A DNA stretch of 64,000 nucleotides. Source: Burkholderia sp. BCC0506 (lineage in GTDB: Bacteria; Pseudomonadota; Gammaproteobacteria; Burkholderiales; Burkholderiaceae). The notes below the pieces were generated by a model that had not been told where the DNA came from, searched no databases, and saw only the letters and a list, made by a program, of their open reading frames with translations. A program made the translations under genes and the position numbers. Positions within the stretch are counted from its first letter, which is position 1; the number at the start of each line of letters is the position of its first letter. The DNA is taken from positions 1-64,000 of the forward strand of contig NZ_CADFEN010000008.1 in assembly GCF_902833145.1 (NCBI RefSeq), written 5' to 3'. This document shows, one piece after another, positions 17,444 through 25,468 of this stretch.

Positions 17444-18505
17444 TCACTCCGACAACAGCATGCGCTCGAGCTGCTCGAGGATCGCGTCGCGCTTGTCCTT
17501 CGGGAGGCCGCGCAGGCGCAGTTCGATGCGGTCTTCGCCATACGACTTCAGGTCGCCGACCGACTTGCCGCCGAGCTTGATCTCGAGACGCTGCGCATAG
17601 CGCTGACGGCCCGCCGCCTTCGGCGTCTCCTGCGCCGCGACGCGGCCCTTGACGATGTCCGACACCTGGCGCGTGCTGAGATCGTCCGACACGATCTTGT
17701 TGATCAATCGCAGCGTCGCCTCGGTGCCGCGCGCATTGTGATAACGGCCGACCTGATACGCCATGTTCGATCCGAAGCGATCGGGGCGCGCCACCATTTC
17801 CTGCATGATCGCTTCCGGCAGCTTGCCGATCGACAGCGCGACGGCCACCGTCGACTCATCGAGGCCGAGATGCTCGGAGAGTTCTTTCTGGCTCTGGAAA
17901 TGCTTCTCGTCGAGGAAGCGGCGCCATACGACGGCGTTGTCGAATACCGTCTGCGAATCGCGCTGAACGTTGAGATCGTAGCCGAGCTTGTAGCTCTGGA
18001 TGCCGATGGGCACGTCGATCACGATCGCCTTGACCGACTCCTTGTTCGCCTCCTTCAGCGCCCGCACGCGGCGGCCACCATCGCTGACGAAATACGTGCC
18101 CGGGTTGTCGTAATCCGGAATTACGTGGATCGCCTGCTGTTGCCCCTGCTTCGCCAGGTTGACCGCGAGTTCGGCAATCGACGATTTCAGATAGAAGTGC
18201 CGCGGGTTGAACGGGCTGTGCTTGATCGCCTTCAGCGGCAGCTCGATCACTTGCCCGGGCGCATAGCGATTCTCGAGACGCCACGCGCGATATTGCGGCG
18301 ATTCGTCGACCGACGGATCGATCGTGAATTCCGGCGCTGGCGGCGGGGCGATGTCCTTCTTCGCGGATTTGGTCGACACCGGGGTAGGTGTCTCGGACTT
18401 GACGATGCCATCGATCGCATTGAGCCGATCAAGCGCCGTGCGCTTTTCGCTCGTCGTGATATCCGGGCGCGCTTGGAATCCTTTGGCGAATTGGGAGGGT
18501 TTCAT
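17444..18505 (-). CDS. parB: ParB partition protein
   Basis: A 353-aa ParB. A disordered N-terminal part precedes the ParB/Srx CTP-binding domain (about residues 85-190: VIELPLKAIKHSPFNPRHFY, then VSDGGRRVRALKEAN, where GGRR replaces the usual GERR). The central HTH DNA-binding domain (HFQSQKELSEHLGLDESTVAVALSIGKLPEAI) recognises parS, and the C terminus is a basic dimerisation region. The ATG at 18505 uses an AAGGAG Shine-Dalgarno whose first bases belong to the parS site at 18513-18528. It follows parA by 23 nt in one operon. It should bind the parS array right of parA and load onto DNA for segregation. Confidence 0.93.
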   Translation of the reverse strand: MKPSQFAKGFQARPDITTSEKRTALDRLNAIDGIVKSETPTPVSTKSAKKDIAPPPAPEFTIDPSVDESPQYRAWRLENRYAPGQVIELPLKAIKHSPFNPRHFYLKSSIAELAVNLAKQGQQQAIHVIPDYDNPGTYFVSDGGRRVRALKEANKESVKAIVIDVPIGIQSYKLGYDLNVQRDSQTVFDNAVVWRRFLDEKHFQSQKELSEHLGLDESTVAVALSIGKLPEAIMQEMVARPDRFGSNMAYQVGRYHNARGTEATLRLINKIVSDDLSTRQVSDIVKGRVAAQETPKAAGRQRYAQRLEIKLGGKSVGDLKSYGEDRIELRLRGLPKDKRDAILEQLERMLLSE

Positions 18506-18512
18506 GTGACTC

Positions 18513-18528
18513 CTTTATGCGCATAAAG
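18513..18528. promoter_or_regulatory. parS site in the parA-parB gap
   Basis: CTTTATGCGCATAAAG is a perfect 16-bp palindrome with the same TTTATGCGCATAAA core as the sites right of parA. On the minus strand its end supplies AAAG of the AAAGGAG ribosome site of parB, so ParB bound here would cover its own translation start region. Confidence 0.85.
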
Positions 18529-19191
18529 TCAGGGCAGCATGGCGACGATTTCGTCGGCACATGCGCGAATTTCGGCGGCGGCCAGCTTGCCGCCCCGGTC
18601 GTTCATCTGCAGCACGGTCTGACCGAGCGCCATCGCTTGCTTGTACGCTTCCCGAGTCGGAATCTGCGTCTTCAGCAGCGGGAAGCCGAGTTCCTCGAGC
18701 GCACGCTTGAGCTCGCGGGTCAGCATGCGCTTCTCTTCGGTCTTGTTCAGCAGGAACACCGCGCGCAGATCTTCGTTCATCACCTGCGCCTGCTGAATCA
18801 GTTTGACCAGCCCGACGCTCGACCAGTAATCGGCCGGTGACGACGATGTCGGGATCACGGCAATCGATGCGGCCAGCAGGACGACGCCGGAAACTTTCTC
18901 GGTGATCGACGGCGGGCAATCCACGACGATGATGTCGTAGTCGTTGATGAACTTCTTGATCTCGCGATGGATCTGGCCGTCGGCTTCGGCAAGGTTGACG
19001 ACCGGAAACGGGATGCCGTTGTCGCTGTCGCCGGACGCGCTCGACCAGTGAACCAGCGTGTTTTGACGGTCTGCGTCGATGACGAGGACGCGCTTCCCTT
19101 TTTCATGGAACGCGGCGCCGAGATGCATGGCAATCGTGCTTTTGCCGACGCCACCTTTTTGTTGAGTGACTGCAATGATTTCCGCGGCCAA
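18529..19191 (-). CDS. parA: ParA partition ATPase
   Basis: A 220-aa deviant-Walker ATPase: KGGVGKST at residues 12-19 (Walker A'), VLVIDADRQ (A'), IIVVDCPPS (Walker B). The short length without an N-terminal HTH places it with the small plasmid ParA/Soj class, so autoregulation must come from another protein, perhaps ParB at the parS in the operon. The start is a TTG at 19191 with AGGAG 7 nt upstream; no ATG or GTG gives the family N terminus. A good promoter lies just upstream at 19218-19245. Confidence 0.92.
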   Translation of the reverse strand: MAAEIIAVTQQKGGVGKSTIAMHLGAAFHEKGKRVLVIDADRQNTLVHWSSASGDSDNGIPFPVVNLAEADGQIHREIKKFINDYDIIVVDCPPSITEKVSGVVLLAASIAVIPTSSSPADYWSSVGLVKLIQQAQVMNEDLRAVFLLNKTEEKRMLTRELKRALEELGFPLLKTQIPTREAYKQAMALGQTVLQMNDRGGKLAAAEIRACADEIVAMLP

Positions 19192-19217
19192 TTTTCACTC
19201 CTGTTTTGGTCGTTGGA

Positions 19218-19245
19218 ATTCTACAGGACGATATTTGAATTTCAA
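19218..19245 (-). promoter_or_regulatory. promoter of parAB
   Basis: On the minus strand TTGAAA (19245-19240) and TAGAAT (19223-19218) are separated by 16 bp, in AT-rich DNA 27 nt before the parA TTG. This is a good match to the sigma-70 consensus. Confidence 0.6.
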
Positions 19246-19290
19246 TGAAATTGTCGTTTGACAACTACGCGCTAGCCATTCGGACTATCG

Positions 19291-19306
19291 GTTTATGCGC
19301 ATAAAC
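19291..19306. repeat. parS site, consensus
   Basis: GTTTATGCGCATAAAC, a perfect 16-bp palindrome 100 nt upstream of parA. It has the sequence described for chromosome 2 parS in Burkholderia. Confidence 0.92.
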
Positions 19307-19477
19307 GACGCGGCTGCGATCGGTTGGGGGATGTGGTGAAGGTGCCGAGGACGAGGACGATGCGTTGCTCGATGGGTGGGTCTTTACGGGCTACATAGTC
19401 CGACGGCTGTTCGTCGCAGCAATGTCTCGGCGCCTCGGCCCTTCCGCTGAACGGGCTGCGTTGACTGCGAGCGAGGA

Positions 19478-19493
19478 GTTTGTGCGCATAAAG
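19478..19493. repeat. parS site, degenerate
   Basis: GTTTGTGCGCATAAAG differs from the consensus at one inner and one outer position and breaks the dyad, so it may bind ParB more weakly. Confidence 0.75.
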
Positions 19494-19645
19494 TCCGCGG
19501 AGGCCGAGTCGATTGACCGCGTCTGTAGAGCGCCGGGCATTTGTGAGCGAAAGGTGTGCGGTCTGCGGGCCGAAGTCACATGCGGTGCTCCCGAGGCGCG
19601 TCGTTGAACCGGCGCGTGTCGACGTCCGGCCCTGTCGCCTGCAGC

Positions 19646-19661
19646 GTTTATGCGCATAAAC
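19646..19661. repeat. parS site, consensus
   Basis: GTTTATGCGCATAAAC, a perfect palindrome 168 bp after the previous site. Confidence 0.92.
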
Positions 19662-19837
19662 CAGACGCAACGCCGGCCCTCGGTGAAGGGCGGCCGGCAA
19701 AGACCTCGCCTGCGTCACGCGCACGATGAAGCCGTGCCGGGACAATGGCCTATCGATACGGGCACCGGCCTGTACCGTCGAGCACGGCCACACATCCACG
19801 CCACGATTTGCGCCATGCCTCACCCGACAATCGCAGG

Positions 19838-19853
19838 CTTTATGCGCATAAAC
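19838..19853. repeat. parS site, near consensus
   Basis: CTTTATGCGCATAAAC: perfect 14-bp core, with one outer base differing from the consensus. Confidence 0.9.
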
Positions 19854-19978
19854 CTGCCCGACGTGCTCCCGCGATCACGCGACCTTTCGCCACGCGAGAC
19901 AACCTTCACAAGGCACCTCCTCACGAGACATCGGTGAGGCCGACGGCTGTTCCTCGTCCTGCGAAGCTGGTGCCCCGA

Positions 19979-19994
19979 CTTTATGCGCATAAAC
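19979..19994. repeat. parS site, near consensus
   Basis: CTTTATGCGCATAAAC, identical to the site at 19838 and the last of the array, 184 nt before arsC. Confidence 0.9.
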
Positions 19995-20177
19995 AACCAC
20001 TCTTTAACGCGTGACCGCAGACGCCACAACACCCCTCTCGCGATGCCGACGCGCCCGCTAAACCGAACTGTCTCAGCGACCTGCCGCAACGAACTCCACC
20101 CGATCCCCGTCGAACCGCCCCACCAAGCTCCTCGATGCAGACTGGCTACAATACAGGGCTCCACCATCCACGCTTGA

Positions 20178-20537
20178 ATGATGATCACGATCTACCACAA
20201 CCCCCGATGCTCGAAGTCCCGCGAGACGCTTGCGTTGGTCGAGTCGCTGAATACCGCCGGCGCACCGCTGAACGTCGTCGAGTACCTGAAGGCGCCGCCG
20301 ACAATCGAGGAACTGGAAACGCTGCATAAGCAGCTCGGCCGTCCGGTCCGCGACATGCTGCGCGATGGCGAGGAGCCGTACCAGACATTGAACCTAGCCC
20401 GCGCGAATCTGACCGACGCCGAAGCCTACGCCGCGATCGTCGCTCATCCGATCCTGCTGCAACGTCCCATCGTCGTGTATCGCGGCAAGGCGGCGATCGG
20501 TCGCCCGCCCGAGTCGGTGAAGGCCTTGTTCGAATAA
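20178..20537 (+). CDS. arsC: arsenate reductase, glutaredoxin-coupled (ArsC family)
   Basis: A 119-aa protein of the ArsC/Spx thioredoxin-like family. The catalytic cysteine is in ITIYHNPRCSKSRETL (Cys11), and the arsenate-binding Arg region is near PILLQRPIVVYRGKAAIGRPPE. This set fits glutaredoxin-dependent arsenate reductase, which reduces arsenate to arsenite. Two ATGs in tandem open the frame; the second, at 20181, gives the shorter family N terminus. No arsenite pump or ArsR is next to it, so it stands alone beside the parS array. T-rich DNA after the stop (20551-20561) could help end transcription. Confidence 0.88.
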   Translation: MMITIYHNPRCSKSRETLALVESLNTAGAPLNVVEYLKAPPTIEELETLHKQLGRPVRDMLRDGEEPYQTLNLARANLTDAEAYAAIVAHPILLQRPIVVYRGKAAIGRPPESVKALFE

Positions 20538-20810
20538 TTCTTGCCCGTCGTATTTTTTTATTTCATCGACGCACGCCGCCCGGCCCAGCCCGATGCGCGC
20601 AACGGCAATCCAGACCGACGCGGTCGCCGGGGCGCGCCCCGCCGCCGCTTTCGCGGCCGTCCGCAGCAGCGCGATCTGTCCGCGATAGGCGCGGCATCCG
20701 CTGCAGGTCGGCAAATGCACGTGCACCTGCAGGCGCTCGTGCAGCGTCAGAGGCCGATCGAGCGCATCCGACAGCAGTCGTGTCACGTCAGTACATTTCC
20801 CCGGCAGCAT
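20394..20810 (-). CDS. zinc-finger anti-sigma factor, 3' end uncertain
   Basis: The first 65 or so residues (GKCTDVTRLLSDALDRPLTLHERLQVHVHLPTCSGCRAYRGQIALLRTAAK) form a zf-HC2 anti-sigma domain with an H-x3-C-x2-C zinc motif (HLPTCSGC). The gene starts inside the sigma-factor gene (23-nt overlap), so the pair is translationally coupled. Proteins of this type that I know end soon after this domain. Here the frame continues through an A-rich stretch and 144 nt antisense to arsC, giving 138 aa. The tail may be real or may reflect a lost stop or a frameshift; another frame meets TGA just before the A-run at about 20570. The function as an inhibitor of the adjacent sigma factor is inferred from context. 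Confidence 0.6.
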   Translation of the reverse strand: MLPGKCTDVTRLLSDALDRPLTLHERLQVHVHLPTCSGCRAYRGQIALLRTAAKAAAGRAPATASVWIAVARIGLGRAACVDEIKKYDGQELFEQGLHRLGRATDRRLAAIHDDGTLQQDRMSDDRGVGFGVGQIRAG

Positions 20811-21387
20811 CTTCGGTCGTCAGTCCTTTTTCGCTCAGGCAGGTGCGCAGGCGCGTGCGCGCCCGGTACAGCAGCACGCTGCAATGGTTGGTCGTCAGCG
20901 TCAATTCGCTGCAGATATCCGCAATCTCGACATCCAGGAATTCGCGCATCATGAACACGCGTCCGATCTGCTCCGGCAGATGATCGAGGCACGCCTGGAA
21001 CAACATCCAGAACTGCTGCTGCTGCAACAGCGTTTCAGGCTTCGGCCACGGCCGCGGTTTCGCATGCGCGGCCCAGTGCCCGTTGTCCTTGAACAGTTCG
21101 CGATCGAGCACGGATTCGCCGTCGAGCTCCGCATCGAGCGCGCTCAGGCTCACCATCCGCTGCCGTGCGCGCAGCACGTCGATCAGCTTGTTGCGCAGGA
21201 TGCCGAACACCCAGGTCTTGTGGGCCGACAGCCCGGCGAACTCGCCGGCATGCGACCACGCGGCCGCCAGCGCTTCCTGCACGGCGTCTTCGGCCGCGTC
21301 GGCATCGCGGAGCTGGAGTCGCGCGAAGCGCAGCAGGTCGTGCCGCAGTCGTGCGAGATAGGCGGGGTCGTCGTATGCGGATGGCAT
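20788..21387 (-). CDS. ECF-type RNA polymerase sigma factor
   Basis: A 199-aa extracytoplasmic-function sigma factor. Region 2 covers about residues 10-80 (DLLRFARLQLRDADAAEDAVQEALAAAW, then KTWVFGILRNKLIDVLR), and region 4 about 140-190 (CLDHLPEQIGRVFMMREFLDVEIADICSELTLTTNHCSVLLYRARTRLRTCL). An unusual insert of about 50 residues separates the two, as in ECF groups paired with short zinc-binding anti-sigma proteins. The partner overlaps its 3' end. The signal is not evident, although redox or metal stress is typical of such pairs. Confidence 0.9.
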   Translation of the reverse strand: MPSAYDDPAYLARLRHDLLRFARLQLRDADAAEDAVQEALAAAWSHAGEFAGLSAHKTWVFGILRNKLIDVLRARQRMVSLSALDAELDGESVLDRELFKDNGHWAAHAKPRPWPKPETLLQQQQFWMLFQACLDHLPEQIGRVFMMREFLDVEIADICSELTLTTNHCSVLLYRARTRLRTCLSEKGLTTEDAAGEMY

Positions 21388-21757
21388 GTCTGGATGGCAG
21401 TGTGTCGAAGCGGTCGCGCGTGTGCGTCACGGAGCGGACGCATCGCGGTGCGAGCAGTTTACTGGGTGCGATGCCCGCCTGCAATGCAATGTTCCGTCAC
21501 GAATTCACGGAACCGGCCTTCGCGCTGCGCTATCCTTGCCGAACCCTGTCTCGCGCGGCGACGACGCTGCGCGGCGGGTAATCTGTAACGTCGGAACATA
21601 ACGGTCGAGTTATCCACAATTTCTGTGGAAAACCTTGTGGAAAGTCGGCCGGACGGCCCCGTGGGACGGCTCGCGGGCTGGCTTGCCTATAAACAGACCT
21701 TTGTCGCCCGTTCGGAAGCAATCGATCCGATTCCTCACTCACCGGAAGGAGAATGCC
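21388..21757. other. 370-bp intergenic region with DnaA boxes
   Basis: This is the shared upstream region of the sigma-factor gene and the FMN reductase gene. It contains three DnaA-box-type sequences at 21610-21644. No other ORF is supported. Confidence 0.5.
21610..21644. promoter_or_regulatory. cluster of three DnaA boxes
   Basis: TTATCCACA (21610-21618) is a perfect DnaA box. TGTGGAAAA (21624-21632) and TGTGGAAAG (21636-21644) are inverted, one- and two-mismatch copies. Three sites in 35 bp is unusual away from an origin. It lies about 115 nt before the FMN reductase gene, 5.7 kb from rep. Confidence 0.6.
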
Positions 21758-22312
21758 ATGTCCTATCGTATTGCGGTCATCGTCGGCAGCCTGCGTCGTG
21801 CTTCGACGAACCGTGCGCTCGCGCACGCCGTGATCTCGCTCGCCCCCGCCGATTTTTCGTTCGAGTTCGTCGAGATCGGCGAACTGCCGCTGTACAGCCA
21901 GGACTACGACGCGGATTTCCCGGAAGTCGCGAAACGCTTCAAGCAGTCCATCGAAGCCGCCGACGCGCTGCTGTTCGTCACGCCCGAATACAACCGGTCG
22001 ATTCCCGGCGTGCTGAAGAACGCGCTCGACTGGGGTTCGCGCCCGTGGGGTTCCAACTCGTGGTCGGGCAAGCCGGGCGCGGTGCTCGGCACGTCGCCGG
22101 GCGCGGTGGGTACCGCGCTCGCGCAGCAGCACCTGCGCAACGTGCTCGCGTACCTCGACGTGAAGACGCTCGGCCAGCCCGAGATGTTCATCAAGCACGA
22201 TCCGGCGCGCATCGACGATCAGGGGCAGATCGTCAGCGAGGACACCCGCAAGTTCCTGCAGGGCTTCGTCGATCGCTACGCGAGCTGGGTGCGCCTGCTG
22301 AAATCGGCGTGA
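21758..22312 (+). CDS. NADPH-dependent FMN reductase
   Basis: A 184-aa flavodoxin-like protein. It has the FMN phosphate loop GSLRRASTNRALA near the N terminus and the PEYNRSIPGVLKNALDWGSRP signature shared by NAD(P)H-dependent FMN, azo, quinone and chromate reductases. The ATG at 21758 has AAGGAGA 5 nt upstream; earlier in-frame codons lie in the DnaA-box region. It is a probable soluble homotetrameric flavin reductase acting on quinones or other electrophiles, with unknown natural substrate. Confidence 0.9.
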   Translation: MSYRIAVIVGSLRRASTNRALAHAVISLAPADFSFEFVEIGELPLYSQDYDADFPEVAKRFKQSIEAADALLFVTPEYNRSIPGVLKNALDWGSRPWGSNSWSGKPGAVLGTSPGAVGTALAQQHLRNVLAYLDVKTLGQPEMFIKHDPARIDDQGQIVSEDTRKFLQGFVDRYASWVRLLKSA

Positions 22313-22378
22313 TGGCGTCGGCCTGATCGTCACGCCCGTTCTCGGCGCCGCCGCCGGTGCCGGCCCGCACGCGGCGGG

Positions 22379-24628
22379 TCACGCGCCGGCGTGTCGTGCG
22401 TCGCGCGCTTCGCGGATGCGCAGTAGGATCTCGTCGAGCAGCGCGATATCGAACGGCTTCGACAGCACGCGGACGTTGACGGTGCGCGTGCGGTCGAGCT
22501 CCTCCGCATAACCCGTGACGAGAATCACGGGCAGCCTTTCCGGCCGCTGCTCGATCGCTTCGGCCAGGTCGATGCCGTTCAGGCGGCCCGGCATGTGGAT
22601 GTCCGAAATGACGAGGTCGAATGCGTCGTTCGCGGCGGCGCCTTCGATCAGGCGCAACGCGTCGTCGGCGGTGGGCGCATAGGTCACGCGATGACCGAGC
22701 AGCGACAGCAACGCTTCCGTGCCGGCCGCGACTTCGCCGTTGTCCTCGACGAGCAGCACGTGCAGGCCGGCGGCCGCGCCGCTGCCCGCATCGTGCGTGC
22801 CGGCCGCCGGCCGCGCGACGACGTCCTCGGCACGCGCGCGCGGCAAGTACAGGCGCACCGACGTACCGGCGCCGACCGCGCTGTCGATCGTCGCGAGGCC
22901 GCCCGAGCGTTCGCAGAACGCGAATACCTGCGGCAGGCCGAGCCCCGTCCCCATCCCCTGCGCCTTCGTCGTGAACAGCGGTTCGAAGGCGCGCGCGAGT
23001 ACCTCGGGCGCCATGCCCGAGCCGGTGTCGTCGAGCGAGATCTGCACGAAGTCGCCCGTCAGCGGGAAGCCGTCCTCGCGGCGCAGCGTGACGTTGCGTG
23101 CGCCGACCGTGAAGCGTCCGCCGGTCGACATCGCGTCGCGCGCGTTGACCGCGAGGTTGATCACCGCGAGCTCGAGCTCCGCGACATCGACGCGGATCGG
23201 CCAGACGCCCGGCTCGATCGCGACGACCAGCGACGACTTCGACCCGAGCGACGTCTTCAGCAGCTCGCGGCACGTGCCGACCCATTGCCCGACGTCGATC
23301 GTCTCGTTGTGCAGCGGCTGCTTGCGCGCGACGCCGAGCAACTGGCGCGTGAGCGACTGCCCGTTCTTCAGCGCGCGTTCGATCGCGCCGAGTTCCTTGT
23401 CGAGATGCTGGACGCCGCGCCGCCGCGCGATCTGCACGTTGCTCGAGATGATCATCAGCAGGTTGTTGAAGTCGTGCGCGACGCTGCCGACGAGATTGCC
23501 GAGCGCCTGCATCTTGCGCGACTGCCGGTACGCCGATTCGATCGAGCGCCGCATCGACGCTTCGGCCTGCCAGCGGTCCCACGCCTCCTCTTCCGCCTTC
23601 AGCCGCTTCAGCGACAGCCAGATCACGGACCACAGCGCGACCGACGGTGCGAACATCGAGATGAACAACACGCTCAGGTGTTCGTACCATTCATGCCAGA
23701 TCGCCGACGTGCGGTATGCGCACGTCACGTAGACGGGGTAGCTGCCGACCTGGCGATACGCGACGATCTCGCTGCTTCCGCCGTCGTGGCGCACGCGTAC
23801 GACGCCCGCGCGCGGATCGTTGCGCGCATTGCCGAACGTGTCGGAGCGATCGGTGTGCGCCAGCGCCGGCGGCGGCGGATACGACGCGATCACCGCGCCG
23901 TCCGAACGCGCGAGCGCCATCGTCATCGGCGTGTTCGCGCCGCCGAGCAGGTCGCGATAGAACGCGTTGAAATACGACGACTTCAGCGCGATCGACACCA
24001 TGCCGGCGAACGAACCGTCGCTGTGGCGTCGCGCGACGCCCGTGTTGAAGACGGGAATGTTCTCGAGCTTGAGCGGCCCCATCATCAGCCGCGAGATGTG
24101 TTCGATGACCTTGCCGTCGCGGATGCCGGCGAAGTCGTCGCGGTTCGCGATCGATGCGTACGGCGCCGGATAGTAGAGGCTGTTGGCGAGCAGCATCCCG
24201 CTCGCGCCGAAGATCGACACGGCGGCCACCTGCGGATAGCCGCCGCCGATCGTGTTCAGCGCTTCGTGGATGTCGGATTCCCGGCTGCGCACGGCCGCGT
24301 CATCCATGTCCTGCACGAGATCGACGATGCGCGCGTCGAGCGTTTCGCTCAGGTCGAACACCTTGAGCGCGTGCTCCTCGGCGACGCGCACCGTGCGCAT
24401 CGTCACGTCGCTCGCGGCGGCCTCGCGCGCCTTCAGGTCGTTGTACGCCATCACCGTCACGTAGATGCACGGCAGCACGATCGCCGCGACGAGCAGCACG
24501 ATCAGCGTCACGCGGCGCACCGCGAAATCGTGTTCGGGGGCGCCGGCCGCGTAATTGCCGTCGTCCTGCCAGTCGTCGGCGGGAAGGGGGGCGGAGGCGC
24601 GGGAGTCGGCAGGCCGTTCGGACGTCAT
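22379..24628 (-). CDS. hybrid sensor histidine kinase with C-terminal receiver
   Basis: A 749-aa membrane kinase. A first membrane span lies at about residues 40-62 (LIVLLVAAIVLPCIYVTV). It is followed by a periplasmic double-Cache-like sensor of about 260 residues, a second span at about 325-350 (FISMFAPSVALWSVIWLSL), a dimerisation helix with the phospho-acceptor in LVGSVAHDFNNLLMI, an HATPase domain (LAVINLAVNARDAMSTGG, then DTGSGM and GTGLGLPQVF), and a receiver with DLVISDIHMPG. It lacks a separate output protein nearby on its strand. The divergent response regulator-CheC-GGDEF operon 470 nt away is a plausible partner. Confidence 0.9.
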   Translation of the reverse strand: MTSERPADSRASAPLPADDWQDDGNYAAGAPEHDFAVRRVTLIVLLVAAIVLPCIYVTVMAYNDLKAREAAASDVTMRTVRVAEEHALKVFDLSETLDARIVDLVQDMDDAAVRSRESDIHEALNTIGGGYPQVAAVSIFGASGMLLANSLYYPAPYASIANRDDFAGIRDGKVIEHISRLMMGPLKLENIPVFNTGVARRHSDGSFAGMVSIALKSSYFNAFYRDLLGGANTPMTMALARSDGAVIASYPPPPALAHTDRSDTFGNARNDPRAGVVRVRHDGGSSEIVAYRQVGSYPVYVTCAYRTSAIWHEWYEHLSVLFISMFAPSVALWSVIWLSLKRLKAEEEAWDRWQAEASMRRSIESAYRQSRKMQALGNLVGSVAHDFNNLLMIISSNVQIARRRGVQHLDKELGAIERALKNGQSLTRQLLGVARKQPLHNETIDVGQWVGTCRELLKTSLGSKSSLVVAIEPGVWPIRVDVAELELAVINLAVNARDAMSTGGRFTVGARNVTLRREDGFPLTGDFVQISLDDTGSGMAPEVLARAFEPLFTTKAQGMGTGLGLPQVFAFCERSGGLATIDSAVGAGTSVRLYLPRARAEDVVARPAAGTHDAGSGAAAGLHVLLVEDNGEVAAGTEALLSLLGHRVTYAPTADDALRLIEGAAANDAFDLVISDIHMPGRLNGIDLAEAIEQRPERLPVILVTGYAEELDRTRTVNVRVLSKPFDIALLDEILLRIREARDARHAGA

Positions 24629-25099
24629 CGAGGAAAGCGGGTGAGGCAGAGGTGCCTGCCATCATAAACGAGTTGCGTCAGCCCGCCGTGCGGCGCCGCA
24701 CGAGCGCAATCCTGTCGTCCATGACAGAGATAAACCGTCGAATTGAAAACGCGACGAATCCGGCAGCGCAAACGTACACAAGGAAAAATTTTGCGTGCTT
24801 ATCTTGAAAATGGTCGCGGCTGTTTTCGGAATGGCGTGCGATCGAATCGATTTTGTTCGAAATGGTGAAATTGGCGAGTTGCATCGCCTCCGGTTTACTC
24901 CGAGAATCGCGCCTTGCTTTCCCTATGACAGATATATGCGCCCGCCGGCAATGCCGCGCGGTGCGTCGCGCGCACCTGCGTCGCGATGCCCGTGCGCGGC
25001 CGCAAGGCGGCTGCCCGCGCCCGAAACGCATGGCACCTAAAGAAGTGCGCCGCGCGGTCGTTAACGCGAGAGAGACCATTCCGTATACCGCATCTCCCC
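24629..25099. other. divergent intergenic region
   Basis: 470 bp between the hybrid kinase and the response-regulator operon. The part at 24720-24890 is AT-rich and the rest GC-rich. Short frames on both strands have no coding character. I see no clear operator or terminator; presumably it holds both promoters. Confidence 0.4.
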
Positions 25100-25468
25100 A
25101 TGCCTTTGCCGATTGTAATTGCCGACGATTCGCTGCTCGCTCGCAAACTTCTGACAAAGGCGCTGCCGGGAGACTGGGACGTTGACGTCGCGTATGCAGC
25201 GAATGGTCGCGAGGCCTTGGCGCTCTATCGTGACGGCAAAGCTTCCGTGATGTTTCTGGACCTGACGATGCCCGACATGAGCGGATATCAGGTCCTTGAA
25301 ACACTGCGCCACGAAGACCTGAACACGTTCGTGATCGTGGTATCCGCCGATATCCAGCCGCAGGCGCAAGCACGCGTGCGTGAATTGGGCGCGATCGCAT
25401 TCGTTGCCAAGCCCGTGACGTCGGAGGCATTGCTGCCCATTCTCAAGGAGTATGGGTTGTATGCCTGA
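25100..25468 (+). CDS. CheY-like single-domain response regulator
   Basis: A 122-aa receiver: acidic pair in IVIADD (Asp9-Asp10), phospho-acceptor Asp54 in MFLDLTMPDMSGYQV, Ser82 in VVSAD, and Lys104 in FVAKPV. There is no output domain. The start at 25100 gives the family N terminus. Its last codons overlap the next gene's start (ATGCCTGA), so it is coupled to a CheC-type phosphatase, followed by a diguanylate cyclase. The set looks like a phosphorelay that feeds c-di-GMP output. Confidence 0.92.
   Translation: MPLPIVIADDSLLARKLLTKALPGDWDVDVAYAANGREALALYRDGKASVMFLDLTMPDMSGYQVLETLRHEDLNTFVIVVSADIQPQAQARVRELGAIAFVAKPVTSEALLPILKEYGLYA

Larger units (their letters stand above)
19192..20177. other. 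gene-free centromere-like region
   Basis: About 985 bp between parA and arsC with no credible gene: every frame of any length runs through parS sites and has shadow-type composition. It carries the parAB promoter at its left edge and five parS palindromes at 141-192 bp spacing. It is best read as the centromere of the replicon. Confidence 0.8.

Noticed and set aside
19291-19994. Terminator hairpins made of the GTTTATGCGCATAAAC palindromes
   Set aside because: They recur at regular distance in a region without genes, have no loop or T tract, and share the sequence of the site in the parAB operon, so they are parS.
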